Below, in pieces: positions 47,426 to 59,925 of a stretch of DNA of 64,000 nt (within the stretch, counting starts at the first letter, position 1; the number at the start of each line of letters is the position of its first letter). Origin of the DNA: Xylocopa sonorina (lineage: Eukaryota > Arthropoda > Insecta > Hymenoptera > Apidae); contig NC_135207.1 of the NCBI RefSeq assembly GCF_050948175.1, positions 2,029,501 through 2,093,500 of the forward strand. The letters run 5' to 3'. Under the pieces are notes generated by a model, which worked only from the letters and a program-made list of their open reading frames with translations, was not told the DNA's origin and searched no databases. The position numbers and the translations under genes are program-made.

Positions 47426-48770
47426 TAAAACCAAATAGAAAATAATTCAAAATTATATATAATATAATATAATTATATAATCCAAATTATTTTTTATTAG
47501 GAAATTATTTAATTCTCTTCAATTACATTATTTAAATTATTATGAGAAAAACATTTTTACTATCTCTTTTCATAAACTTCCACACAGATTTTGTTGTTAT
47601 CAACGCAAAACCTAATAGAAAATAATTCAAAATTGTATATAGTATAATTATATAATTCAAAACTATTTTTTATTAGGAAATTATTTAATTTTCTTCAATT
47701 ACATTATTTAAATTATTATGAGAAAAACATTTTTACTATCTTTTTTCATAAACTTCCACACAGATTTTGTTGTTATCAACGCAAAACCTAATAGAAAATA
47801 ATTCAAAATTGTATATAGTATAATTATATAATTCAAAACTATTTTTTATTAGGAAATTATTTAATTTTCTTCAATTACATTATTTAAATTATTATGAGAA
47901 AAACATTTTTACTATCTCTTTTCATAAATTTCCATACAGATTTTGTTGTTATCAACGCAAAACCTAATAGAAAATAATTCAAAATTGTATATAGTATAAT
48001 TATATAATTCAAAACTATTTTTTATTAGGAAATTATTTAATTTTCTTCAATTACATTATTTAAATTATTATGAAAAAGACATTTTTACTATCTTTTTTCA
48101 TAAACTTCCACACAGATTTTGTTGTTATCAACGCAAAACCTAATAGAAAATAATTCAAAATTGTATATAGTATAATTATATAATTCAAAACTATTTTTTA
48201 TTAGGAAATTATTTAATTTTCTTCAATTACATTATTTAAATTATTATGAGAAAAACATTTTTACTATCTCTTTTCATAAATTTCCATACAGATTTTGTTG
48301 TTATCAACGCAAAACCTAATAGAAAATAATTCAAAATTGTATATAGTATAATTATATAATTCAAAACTATTTTTTATTAGGAAATTATTTAATTTTCTTC
48401 AATTACATTATTTAAATTATTATGAGAAAAACATTTTTACTATCTCTTTTCATAAATTTCCATACAGATTTTGTTGTTATCAACGCAAAACCTAATAGAA
48501 AATAATTCAAAATTGTATATAGTATAATTATATAATTCAAAACTATTTTTTATTAGGAAATTATTTAATTTTCTTCAATTACATTATTTAAATTATTATG
48601 AGAAAAACATTTTTACTATCTCTTTTCATAAATTTCCATACAGATTTTGTTGTTATCAACGCAAAACCTAATAGAAAATAATTCAAAATTGTATATAGTA
48701 TAATTATATAATTCAAAACTATTTTTTATCAGGAAATTATTTAATTCTCTCCAATTAAATTCTTTAAGTT
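47380..48770. repeat. Tandem array, about 176-179 bp unit, eight copies
   Basis: Units contain AGATTTTGTTGTTATCAACG, AACCTAATAGAAAATAATTC and TTATTAGGAAATTATTTAAT. Later units are almost identical, which implies recent homogenisation. The array grew from the end of the left inverted-repeat arm. Confidence 0.93.
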
Positions 48771-49874
48771 ATTAGGAAAAACAAATCTAAAGTTATTGTG
48801 AAAAAATGATTCAAAGTTATATTTTCATAATAAATCAACAGAACACGCAATATTATTAAAATTTCAAATAATTTTGCCCGACTACAGCAGCTAACGCGAA
48901 AAAACGAAAGCCAATTCCCAGCCAGAAAATCGATCCTCTCCCGTGCCTATCTCTTAAAACAAACGCCGTGCGCGAAACAAAAGTGTAGCCTGTAAGCTAA
49001 AAAATACTCGAGTTTCATATAAACCCGTCGCCCTAAAAGGCTCGAGAGCCAGCAACGTGGCGTGTTCAGAATCCAAGCGAGTGTCAACAACTTGTACGCT
49101 CTAAAACCCAATGAAAAAATATATTTTCTCGGTTCTGCAGCCGTAAAATGGTGCCGCGCGATTTGTCACTATTGGTACGAGATCAATACGTACCGATTAT
49201 TCCCACCCTTCACTTCCGTTCAATCGTTTCTCTCTTTTTTTTTGCTCTCGCGAGATGTTCCGCTATCTCGATCGTCGTTTCGACCAGTTACGCAGGCTAA
49301 TCTCTCGTCGATTAATCTATGGAGTTTGCGATGGTCGTGGGCCAACCTAATCGCGTCCAACAGCGATATTTCTGCTCAGCTTCGAATCGATTTTCATCCC
49401 TGGCCAGTTGTTATTGTACGCGCGACCCTTCGTCATCGCGACCGCTCGTGAACCCTCGCAATTTGTCTTCGAAGCCATTTTTCGGGGACGCGTTTAATGC
49501 CTGCCGCGATTTCACCGTGTTTGATGGCGCGTTTTGCGATTAATGATACCGAGTGGAGACGAATGAACCGTTTATTTGGGAATGATGAATATACTGGGTG
49601 GTGTAAACTTCTTTGGCGCTGTTTTTGGAGATTGGTTTTTGTGATTTAAATGTTTCTGGTATTTTTAGGGTATAATCATTTGTTTATGAGATAAAGTTGT
49701 GATTTATAAATAAGCTATGGTGGAATAGAATTTTTATCTTTCTTTTGATTTTGATAATATTTTTGAGTTTGATGATTGAGATTGATTTTGATGATATTTT
49801 TGAGTTTGATGATTGAAATTGATTTTGATGATATTTTTAAAGATATTGAAGGACTAAGTTGCATTTGCTTTGAT
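48771..49874. other. Spacer with CG-rich island
   Basis: Bases 48880-49560 are CG-rich unique sequence, with overlapping frames (49062-49543) that lack recognised domains. A short repeat of TTGATGATATTTTTGAGTTT lies at about 49750-49860. Confidence 0.35.
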
Positions 49875-50065
49875 TAAGTTTTACGTTGATAACAACAAAA
49901 TCTGTATGGAAATTTTTGAAAAAAGATAGCAAAAATGTTCATATTTGTTATTTAATAGGACCACTGATTATTAATCATTGATCAGCCAGATTTTTCTCTT
50001 AGTTTACTGCAAAGATTGCAATTTTATATTGTCAATTAATTAAACTTTATATTGATAATGAAAAA
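49875..50065 (-). repeat. Right arm of large inverted repeat
   Basis: GTTGATAACAACAAAATCTG and CTTAGTTTACTGCAAAGATT are the reverse complement of the arm at 47190-47425. A potential stem of about 190 bp brackets a loop of about 2.5 kb that includes the 178-bp array. Confidence 0.75.
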
Positions 50066-51246
50066 GGTTGTTTTTTGGAATTTGTGAAAAAAGGATTTTA
50101 GTAAGAAATAGGTGTTTTCATATTAATTTACAATTCAGCAAGATTGAGCTTTATTTTCAACAAATACTCTCTTTTTATGAAACAGAGTACGTTTCAATGG
50201 GAAGAAATACATTTTCTGCTTTGCAATTTTGTCTTTTATCAAGTTGACGTCACAATAATAAGAAAAGCTTAAAATGTATAAAAGGTAATAAGACAGATTT
50301 AAGACAATTAAAAGGACAGCTGAATTGCATTATGCAAAAACCACGCTAATATATTCGAGATAAAAAGAAAGTAATAATATTCTACAAGACAATGTCTTCC
50401 ATGTCTGAGATATTAATTTATTTTAAATTAACGTCTCTTCTTTTAATAAATATCTTTTGTCTCTTCATTGTACGATACAACGTATCTAATTAACTGTCAA
50501 AGAGGATTCATTGAATTATTATGAAAGATAAATTTACATTGAACAAACTAAATTTGTTCTTCTAGATTAAGCCTGTGTCTGACTATATTCGTGCTAATCT
50601 ACTGTCGCGCTACTCGTGGAATTTATGAGACTGCTTCTTTATCAATTTAAAGTTTAATTAATTGATAATATAAAGTTGTAATCTTTATAATAAATTAAGA
50701 GAAAAATTTGACTGATCAATGACTAATAATATTGTACAAGACAATGTCTTCCATGTTTAAGATATTAATTTGTCTTAAATTAATATTTCTTCTTCTACCC
50801 GTGCAATTTATGAGACTGCTTCTTTATCAATTTAAAGTTTAATTAATTGACAATATAAAGTTGTAATCTTTACAATAAACTAAGAGAAAAATCTGGCTAA
50901 TCAATGGCTAATAATATTCTACAAGACAATATCTTCCATGTCTAAGATATTAATTTGCTTAAATTAATTTTAATTTTAATTTATTAAAAGAAGAAGTATT
51001 ATATATTAATTCAATATTTTATATTAATTATTATTTATTAATATTTGTCTTAAATTAATATCACTCCTTTTAATAAACTAAAATTAATTTAAGACAAATT
51101 TGTCTTAAGTTAATAGCTCTTAAAATTATTAGTATCTCCGTAAATTTGTCTTAAATTAATATCTCTTCTTTTAATAAACATCGTTTGTCTCTTCATTGTA
51201 CAATACAACGTATCTAGCTAATTATTAAACAGGATTCATTGAACTA
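50066..51246. repeat. Irregular multi-copy repeats
   Basis: Segments with ACAAGACAATGTCTTCCATG and TTTATCAATTTAAAGTTTAA recur two or three times. The stretch at about 50400-50575 (TCTTCATTGTACGATACAAC, GGATTCATTGAA) recurs at about 51140-51246, where it is interrupted by the MITE at 51247. Confidence 0.7.
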
Positions 51247-51821
51247 TTAACCCTTTGCAGTCCTTTGTCGACTGCGACTCGACATCAGCAAATAAAAACA
51301 ACAAATGTAAGTTCCATAAATATAAATTGCAAATTCTCCTTTGAAATAGATTTCAAACAGTACACTTTAAACAGTAAGAAGTTGCTAATAATAATATTGA
51401 AAAATAATTTAGAGTGCAATTAATATCAATTATAATAAATGAAATCATCTAAATATATCGTTTTATACAGCTACAATTATACATATGTATATTTATAAAA
51501 AATAGTAGAATATAGAGAATACAGAAATAAAAAAAAATATAGAATCTATCCTCACCTGATATAGTGTTCAAAAGGCGAAACAAGTCTTCAGTTAATTTTC
51601 ATTCCTCTATTATCTGTATTTTTTTTTATAAGACCTTAAAATTAATCAGAATGGCTCATAAGGGGTTGAAAAGTATAATGGTGTAAATATAATTAATCAA
51701 GAAAATTGTTTACAAGTAGCAATCAAGAAACTGTCCTTTAAAGTAAATTTCAAATACAACACTATAAATGGTAGAAAGTTGTTGGCAACAAAATTGAGAA
51801 ATTCAGACTGCAAAGGGTTAA
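51247..51821. mobile_element. TTAA-flanked piggyBac-like MITE, CCCTTTGCAGTC family
   Basis: TTAA at 51247-51250 and 51818-51821 flanks 12-bp perfect inverted ends, CCCTTTGCAGTC. Length is 575 bp. The flanking sequence has an unoccupied paralogue at about 50460-50575, where the same flanks (GGATTCATTGAA and GAAAGAT...AAACTAAATTTGTT) are joined through TTAT. This shows that the block between the TTAAs was inserted. No coding capacity. Confidence 0.82.
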
Positions 51822-52559
51822 GAAAGATGAGTCTACATTGACCAAACTAAATTTGTTCTTCTAAATTAATCATCCTTAATTATTAAGCATCGAAAAGTGA
51901 TTTATCAATTTTCAGTAAGAAGTCACGCAATATTTCTACAAGAGATAAGACAACACTCGAACAGGCAACAGTGGGTACTTATTGAAATTACCGTACCGCA
52001 AATGGTGCTACGTTAAACGTCATTTAAAGTAGGGAGAGGGGACCGAGGAACGACATAAACATCCGTCCGCTTTTAACAAAAATACACAGGTCGGCTCGAG
52101 TGGAACGTAAATATTGCCAGTGCATAATGTCATTACCCCGTACAACCGCGTGGAAACATTAATTATGCTTTGAAGCGGCGCCAGCCCGTGAAATAAAGCC
52201 GAATTAGTTGGTAATCAACGAATAATTAGGGCGAGACCGACACGTGCTCTGCACATTCGTCACCGTTGGGGATATCTTTGATATATCTTGGTTCGCGAGA
52301 TTAAAGGCTCTCTCTTTCTCTCTCTCTCTCTGTCTGGCAGCTCTCATTAACATTAAAACACACTGGAGATATCGTTATTTCCTCTCTTTTGCAATTCAAT
52401 TTCACCTTTTCTTTACATTCTGCCTGAAAACAAGTTAACAATCGTTACAATGAGTTACATCCACTTGTGCGAAATTCACAATTTTCATATTTTCCTTAAT
52501 TCTGGCGCACGACTGTATTTATTTTATGCCGTATAATGTATATATACAGGGAGACACTG
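51822..52559. other. Intronic sequence with CG-rich island
   Basis: Bases 51990-52340 are CG-rich, with a CT microsatellite at about 52309-52331. No exon is recognised. Confidence 0.35.
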
Positions 52560-53520
52560 TACGAGCACGTGGTTCTAATATAATTTACTACTAAATTCCC
52601 TCAAAAAACTAGAAAGAACTGTAAAATTTTGATTAGCTGAAAAGAAATTATTTGCTTTGAAGGATTTCAGAAATTTGAGAAATCGCATTAATATTAAACA
52701 GAAACAAAAATTCTTTAATGAAATGCAAGAAAGTGTAGAAAACAGAAATACCTAGGTGGTTTAATATTTATGGGCCACTACTGAACACCCTCAAAAAAGT
52801 AGAAAAAGCTATAAAATTTTGATTAACTGAAAAGAAACGTAACACGCGTAACTCTGTATTGGCATAGAATAAAATTATTTACTTTAAAAGACTTTAGAAA
52901 TTTGAGAAATTGCCTTAATATTAAACAGAAATAAACATTCTTTAATGAAATGCAAGAAAGTGTAGAAAACAGAAATAAATAGATGGCTCAATATCTATTG
53001 GGTAGTTTATTATTGTGCAACCAGGTGGTTCGTACAAGAATACCTTCTTAGCTCATTCGTATTAGCCTCAAGAACACTCCCAATATATAGTCATAGCCCA
53101 TTTGAAATGTTTAGAAATGCACATGGCCTTCATCGACTGCTCGTGCACCCTATTTACCCAATATTTCTTACATTAATTTTAAAAGAAACTATTTACTTTC
53201 AAAGATTACAGAAATTTGAGAAATCGCATTAATATTAAACAGAATTAATTAGATGGCTCAATATCTATTTTGCAAATTTATTACTGTGCAACTTGGAGAT
53301 TCGTTCAAGAATGTCTCTTTAGGCCATTTGGATTAGACTCAAGGACACACCCAACGTCATGGCTCATCCAAATGTTTAGAAATGCCCTCGTCGATCGCTT
53401 ATGCATCCTACTTACCCAATATTTCTTGCATTAGTATAACAAGAAACTACTTACTTTGAAAGATTTCAGAAATTCGAGAAATCACATTAATACTAAATAC
53501 AAACAAAAATTCAACAATAA
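52560..53520. repeat. Diverged tandem array, about 220-240 bp unit
   Basis: Three to four units share CCCTCAAAAAA.TAGAAA, GAAATTTGAGAAATCGCATT and AATATTAAACAGAAA. They are more diverged than most arrays in the window. Confidence 0.75.
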
Positions 53521-54285
53521 AAATTATTCACTTAATGTAGACGAAACTCTCATCGCAATAATTGTTAACTTGTTGTTCAGGCAGAAGGTAAAGAAAAGCT
53601 GAAATTGAATTGCAAAAAAGAGAAAATAATGATATTAACAAATTTCCTTCAGTCTTTTCTTATTCTCATAATCATTACAAAAATTCTCGTAAGTAATAAA
53701 AATTCTCGTAAAATCCTAATATAAAACATATCCTACGTTTACCATAAAATGTTGTCAATGTACAGTATTTAGTAACAGTTTGCATAATACCCAAAGGACA
53801 TTAGAAACGCAGTTACACTTTCAATGGTGCATTTAACTTCAATCGCCATATCCGGCTCGAAGGAGTACGAAATTTGAGACAAAAATCCACTCGATAGATA
53901 GTACGAAGCGTGCTCTCGAGGACGTATTTAGTTGCAAGTCGATATCTCGATCGGTTCTCGAGATACGAGCCTCAGAAGCGTGTCGAGTGCACAGATTCAG
54001 GCTGGCGTCCGATATTCCGTGGCCCACTTTATTTTCTTCGAGATGCGTACGTCGCCTGATAGTAATAATGAAAGAAGAAAAGCTAGCTCAGCTGCTGTCA
54101 TTGACCACTTAAATTGGTGTAGGTCAGTGAACAGTGTGAGTGGATCATTAATAAATAAATAAGAGAAATTGTGATTTCTTTTAATTTAAACGATGGTATT
54201 CTTAAAGCGTTAAATTGTATTAATTTGGAATGAAAATTGTTGAAAAGGTACAAGTTGCGAGATTTATCTAGAGAAAATGTAAATT
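53521..54285. other. Unique intronic sequence
   Basis: A CG-richer block lies at 53830-54060. Frames on both strands there show no recognised domain. No exon is recognised. Confidence 0.35.
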
Positions 54286-54590
54286 TCTCTTTATTTAAAG
54301 GATAGAAATGAATGTCTTTAATTATTTTCATTGGTTCCAAATTATTCCATAGAATTTGTAATATTGAGGGTCCATCTTCTATAACAAAATTTGTATTGAT
54401 CTGTAAGTATTAAAGTGACGATTATTATTTTTAATTAAAAGTTAAAAAAAATAGTAATTTATAGTATTGCAGTTATAAATGTACTGCTAAGTGATAGTGT
54501 AATAATAATGCAATGTAATGCAGTAATATATTGGCAATTAATGATTACTGTTGGAAATGGGTTTTATAAATAATTAATAGCGATTTACTT
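54286..54590 (+). repeat. Left arm of inverted repeat pair
   Basis: The sequence, including GAAATGAATGTCTTTAATTA and GCTAAGTGATAGTGTAATAA, is the reverse complement of about 56710-57010. A second, direct copy of most of it lies at about 54822-55075. Confidence 0.8.
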
Positions 54591-55589
54591 TTCTATAATG
54601 TTTCTTACGCAATGGAAGTGACCTTTCCCTTGCATTCTCTCTAGAGAACTGAACTAAAATTAAAACATATAGAGCTTATGACCTAATGTAATCGGTTATT
54701 AATCATGTGTGCCTTTTATGTAAACAAACTTTAGAAATATATATCAGTAAAGAAATGCCATCTCTTTTTACTCGAGGACAAGAGATTAATTTTTGTATTT
54801 GGTTTCCAACGAAAACCAACATAAAGGAAAGAAATGAATGTCTTCAATTATTTTCATTGGTTTCGAATTATTTCATAGAATTTGTAATATTGAGAATCCA
54901 TCTTCTACAAAAAAAAGTTTGTATTAATTTATGAGCATCAAAGTAACGATTAGTATCTTTTACTTTGTTAAATCAAAATAGTAATTTGTAGTATTGTGTG
55001 TTATAACTATTCTGCTAAGTGATAGTGTAATAATAATTTAATGCAATACAGTAATATGACAATCAATGATTACATACAGGTGCTTCAAAAGTAACTTTTA
55101 TTCGCAACAATTTTAATCCACCAATCGAGTTCCGCCTCCAAACTGAAACCCTAAAACGCCCCAAAATCTGTCGAGAAATAAACGTGAAACGGATTCGCAT
55201 CCGACAGGAAAGCCTCTAATGGCATCCCGTTCGAAAAAATCAGTGCAAGGCGAAACAACGGAAGACCTTGCTTCAAAGATCGGAGAGTGTACCGCAAGAG
55301 GAATGCGCGAAGAAAAAAAAAAAAGAGAAAACACAGCAAACGAAACGAGCGCTTCGCAGCCTTGGAACGGCGCGTAATTTCCTCGAAGAACTTCCTTGGA
55401 ATTCACTGGGTGGAAATCTGCGCGAGGTCACGCCAACGGAACTGGCCAGAAACATAAAAGTCGAGACGCATCAACTTGTGCCCCGATCTCCGCCACTATT
55501 GGTCGAGTGCATTCCTACAGGGTTTCCGTAACGCGTCGAAATTGCCTGCTCCTTCATTCCTGTCTTCCAGACTGCAGTCAAATAATAGA
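54591..55589. other. Dispersed repeat, direct copy of the arm, and CG-rich island
   Basis: Bases 54591-54840 match 850-1215 inverted. Bases 54822-55075 repeat the 54286 arm. Bases 55080-55589 are CG-rich and unique, with frames on both strands that have no recognised domain. Confidence 0.5.
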
Positions 55590-56305
55590 GAAACTGTTTC
55601 GACCATTAATTAACGCCACAATAATACTAATACGTACCTAAACTGGGTATTTTTTATATTCCTGTTGGTTTTCACTGGAAATACAAAAATTAATTTCTTG
55701 TCCTCGAGTGAGAAGAGATGGCATTTCTTTACTGATATACAGGTCAGAAATAATGGAGGAACTGTTTCGACCATTAATTAACGCCACAATAATACTAATA
55801 CGTACCTAAACTGGGTATTTTTTATATTCTTGTTGGTTTTCGTTGGAAATACAAAAATTAATTTCTTGTCCTCGAGTAAGAAGAGATGGCATTTCTTTAC
55901 TGATATACAGGTCAGAAATAATGGAGGAACTGTTTCGACCATTAATTAACGCCACAATAATACTAATACGTACCTAAACTGGGTATTTTTTATATTCCTG
56001 TTGGTTTTCACTGGAAATACAAAAATTAATTTCTTGACCTCGAATGAGAAGAGATGGCATTTCTTTACTGATATACAGGTCAGAAATAATGGAGGAACTG
56101 TTTCGACCATTAATTAACGCCACAATAATACTAATACGTACCTAAACTGGGTATTTTTTATATTCTTGTTGGTTTTCGTTGGAAATACAAAAATTAATTT
56201 GTTGTCCTCGAGTGAGAAGAGATGGCATTTCTTTACTGATATACAGGTCAGAAATAATGGAGGAACTGTTTCGACCATTAATTAACGCCACATTAATACT
56301 AATAC
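55590..56305. repeat. Tandem array, 168-bp unit
   Basis: CTGTTTCGACCATTAATTAA recurs at about 55594, 55762, 55930, 56098 and 56266, at a constant spacing of 168 bp. 168 is divisible by three, but stop codons occur in the units. Copies are nearly identical. Confidence 0.95.
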
Positions 56306-56310
56306 GTACG

Positions 56311-56433
56311 TAGGCTACAATAGTCTTTTCTTTTAATTACTCGAAACTTGTAATTCCTTCAGAATACACAATTGACTTAATATGAGTCCATAAATAAAAG
56401 TCAAGCGGAGTTAAACTCAGGAGAGCATGGTGC
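56311..56433 (-). pseudogene. DNA transposase C-terminal remnant, copy 1
   Basis: The minus-strand translation contains TPLDFYLWTHIKSIVYSEG and, after a stop in the frame, LKEKTIVA. This matches the conserved tail of Tc1/mariner-like transposases, usually written RSPDL.PLDF.LWG..K..VY (family knowledge). Just upstream, the shifted frame reads APCSPEF, the expected SPDL position, so there is a frameshift as well as an in-frame stop. It is inactive, and only about 40 residues remain. Confidence 0.65.
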
Positions 56434-56509
56434 TAAACCCTGCAGTCAAAAATAATGGAGAAACTGTTTCGACAATTAATTAACGCCACATTAATACTAA
56501 TACGTACGT

Positions 56510-56632
56510 AGGCGACAATAGTCTTTTCTTTTAATTACTCGAAACTTGTAATTCCTTCAGAATACACAATTGACTTAATATGAGTCCATAAATAAAAGTC
56601 AAGCGGAGTTAATCTCAGGAGAGCATGGTGCT
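56510..56632 (-). pseudogene. DNA transposase C-terminal remnant, copy 2
   Basis: This is a second, almost identical copy of the fragment at 56311-56433, including the same frameshift position and internal stop, about 197 bp downstream. Both arose by tandem duplication of an already broken fragment. Confidence 0.65.
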
Positions 56633-56709
56633 AAACCTTGGTAATATTGGTTTAAAAATTTGTTCACAGCTAGGAAAACAGTTCTATGATATTGCAAGTG
56701 TTTATTTTA

Positions 56710-57010
56710 AAATAAATCGCTATTTATTATTTATAAAACCCATTTCCAACAGTAATCATTAATTGTCAGTATATTACTGTATTGCATTAAATTATTATTA
56801 CACTATCACTTAGCAGTATAATTATAACACACAATATTATAAATTACTATTTTGTTTTAACAAAGTAAAAAATAATAATCGTCACTTCGATACTTATAGA
56901 TCAATAGAAATTTTGTTATAGAAGATGCACACTTAATTTTACAAATTCCATGGAATAATTCGAAAGCAATGAAAATAATTAAAGACATTCATTTCTTTCC
57001 TTTAAATAAA
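56710..57010 (-). repeat. Right arm of inverted repeat pair
   Basis: Reverse complement of 54286-54590 (for example CACTATCACTTAGCAGTATA and AATTAAAGACATTCATTTC). Together the arms bracket the 168-bp array and the transposase remnants. Confidence 0.8.
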
Positions 57011-57599
57011 CAAAATTTGTAATGCTTTTTTAATAAATTTAAATAATTGTATAGCTGTTAATATCTCTTTGACAGAACGTTGTCAAAAATGGAAATAAGT
57101 GACACAAATTTCGAGAGCTTCGAAAATTTAGACGTGAGATTTCTAAACAGAATTGATTTCTTTTTTTTTTTTTATTAAATCAGTTAGCAGATAATAATAT
57201 GTCGTATGAAATTTTGATTTTAGAAAAGAGTTTAAGTAGAAATATTAATTACACACAATTTAAATACAAACATTTAATATTCACAGGACGAAATTAAATA
57301 CAAATATTCAATATTGATTAAATGCAAATTAAATATATTTAATACGTGCGCAAATAATATAAACGCAAATGTAAATCAGTGTATATTACTATTTGAATTA
57401 ATATGTCTCTGTATTACAAATTTCATAATTTGGTAAAATCATTTATCTGTTAGAAATTCAGCTTGTGACCAATAACGTCGCTTATTTTTTTATTTGCAAT
57501 GGATAACGTATTGGTGCATGGTACGAATTACGTCAAATATTATATTACCTCCCTACTTTTATAAACAATATTTTATTTTTTAGTAACAACACGCAATTA
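57011..57599. other. Unique AT-rich sequence
   Basis: No repeat, exon or RNA is recognised. Confidence 0.35.
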
Positions 57600-59925
57600 T
57601 TTAAAATTCAAAAATCAAGCCTTTACCCTTTGCACTTCGAATTGTTTTTCAATTTTATTGTCAACAACTGTCTACTATTTTCAGTGTTTCATTATTTTAT
57701 TTCAACTCTCTTATTTCAGCTTTCTTTATTTTATTTCGACTCGTTTATTGGACTGTTACTTGTCAACAATTTTGTTCATAATGTAAAAATGTTTATTTTT
57801 TAGTAACAACAGGCAATTATTGAAAATAAAAATCAAACCCTTACCCTTTGCACTCTGAATTATTTTCCAATTTTATTGCCAACAACTGCTACTTATTTTC
57901 AGTTTTTCATTATTTTATTTCAACTCTTTTATTTCAACTCTTTTATTCGACTGTTACTTGTCAACAATTTTGTTTATAATATAAAAATATGATTATTAAA
58001 TATACCTCCCAAACTTAGTTGTAATTTATATTAATTTATAGAACTTACATTTCCTTCTTCTTTTATTTATTAAGTTCAAGCCACACTCGAGAAAGGAGTG
58101 CAAAAATTTAAGTATAATAGTAATCTGTGTCTGACTAAACTCTGCACAATCTATTGTAGCAGTCGAAGCCATTGCTTTTACCCTTTGCACTTTCAATTGT
58201 TTTTCAATTTTATTGCCAACAACTGCCTACTATTTTCAGTGTTTCATTATTTTATTTCAACTCTTTTATTCGACTGTTACTTGCCAACAATTTTGTTTAT
58301 AATGTAAAAATATGTTTATTAAATATACCTCCAAAACTTTGCTATAATTTATATTTATAGAACTTACTTTTGCTTTTTTTTATTTACTAAATTCGAACCA
58401 CACTCGACAAAGGAGTGCAAAAGTTTAAGTATAATAGTAATCTGTGTCTGACTAAACTCTGCACGATCTACTGCAGCAATCGAAGCCATTGCCTTTACCC
58501 TTATTACAACTCTCTTAACTTAGCTCTCTTTATTTTATTTCAACCCTTTTATTCGACTGTTGCTTGCCAACAATTTTGTTTCTAATGTAAAAATATGCTA
58601 ATTAAATATACGTCCCAAATTTAGTTGTAATTTATATTTATAGAACTTACATTTGCTTTCTTTTTTTATTTATTAAGTTCGAGCCACGCACGAGCAAAGG
58701 AGTGCAAAAGCTTAAGTGTAATAGTAATCTGAGCCTAATAGTGTCTGACTAAACTCTGCACAATCTACTGCTGCAGTCGAAGCCATTGCCTTTACCTTTT
58801 GCACTTCGAATTGTTTTTCAATTTTATTGCCAACAACTGCCTACTATTTTCAGTGTTTCATTATTTTATTTCAACCCTATTATTTCAGCTCTTTTATTCG
58901 ACTGTTACTTGTCAACAATTTTGTTTATAATGTAAAAATATGTTTATTAAATTACCTTCCAAACTTTGCTATAATTTATATTTATAGAACTTACATTTGC
59001 TTTTTTTTTATTTATTAAGTTATACATTTGCTTCTTTTTTATTTACCAAATTCGAACCACACTCGACAAAGGAGTGCAAAAGCTTAAGTACAATAGTAAT
59101 CTGCCAATTAAGATATTAGAGAAGCCATTTTAAATATACCTCCCAAACTTAGTTGTAATTTATATTTATAGAACTTACATTTGCTTCTTTTTTATTTACC
59201 AAATTCGAACCACACTCGACAAAGGATTGCAAAAGCTTAAGTACAATAGTAATCTGTGCCATAATAAACTCTGCACAATCTACTGCAGCAGTCGAAGCCA
59301 TTGCCTTTACCATTATTACAACTCTCTTAACTTAGCTCTCTTTATTTTATTTCAACCCTTTTATTCGACTGTTGCTTGCCAACAATTTTGTTTATAATGT
59401 AAAAATATGTTTCTTAAACATACCTCCCAAACTTTGCGGCAATTTATATTTATAAAACTTACATTTGCTTTCTTTTTTATTTACTAAGTTCGAGTCACAC
59501 TCGACAGAGGAGTGCAAAAGCTTAAGTACAATAGTAATCTGTGCCCAACTAAACTCTGCACAATCTACTGCAGCAGTCGAAGCCATTGCCTTTACCCTTT
59601 GCACTTCGAATTGTTTTTCAATTTTATTGCCAACAACTGCCTACTATTTTCAGTGTTTCATTATTTTATTTCAACCTTATTATTTCAGCTCTTTTATTCG
59701 ACTGTTACTTGTCAACAATTTTGTTTATAATGTAAAAATATGTTTATTAAATTACCTTCCAAACTTTGCTATAATTTATATTTATAGAACTTACATTTGC
59801 TTCCTTTTTATTTACCAAATTCGAACCACACTCGACAAAGGAGTGCAAAAGCTTAAGTACAATAGTAATCTGTGCCCAACTAAACTCTGCACAATCTATG
59901 GCGGCAGTCGAAGCCATTGCAGAAG
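57600..59925. repeat. Irregular array of about 310-bp units carrying a MITE end
   Basis: Units contain ACCCTTTGCACTTCGAATTG, TATTGCCAACAACTGCCTAC, TGTTACTTGTCAACAATTTT, CACACTCGACAAAGGAGTGC and ACTCTGCACAATCTACTGCA. Copies are complete or partial, at about 57621, 57842, 58178, 58494, 58794, 59307 and 59599. The first part of each unit is homologous to the right end of the MITE at 51247-51821. Confidence 0.85.
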
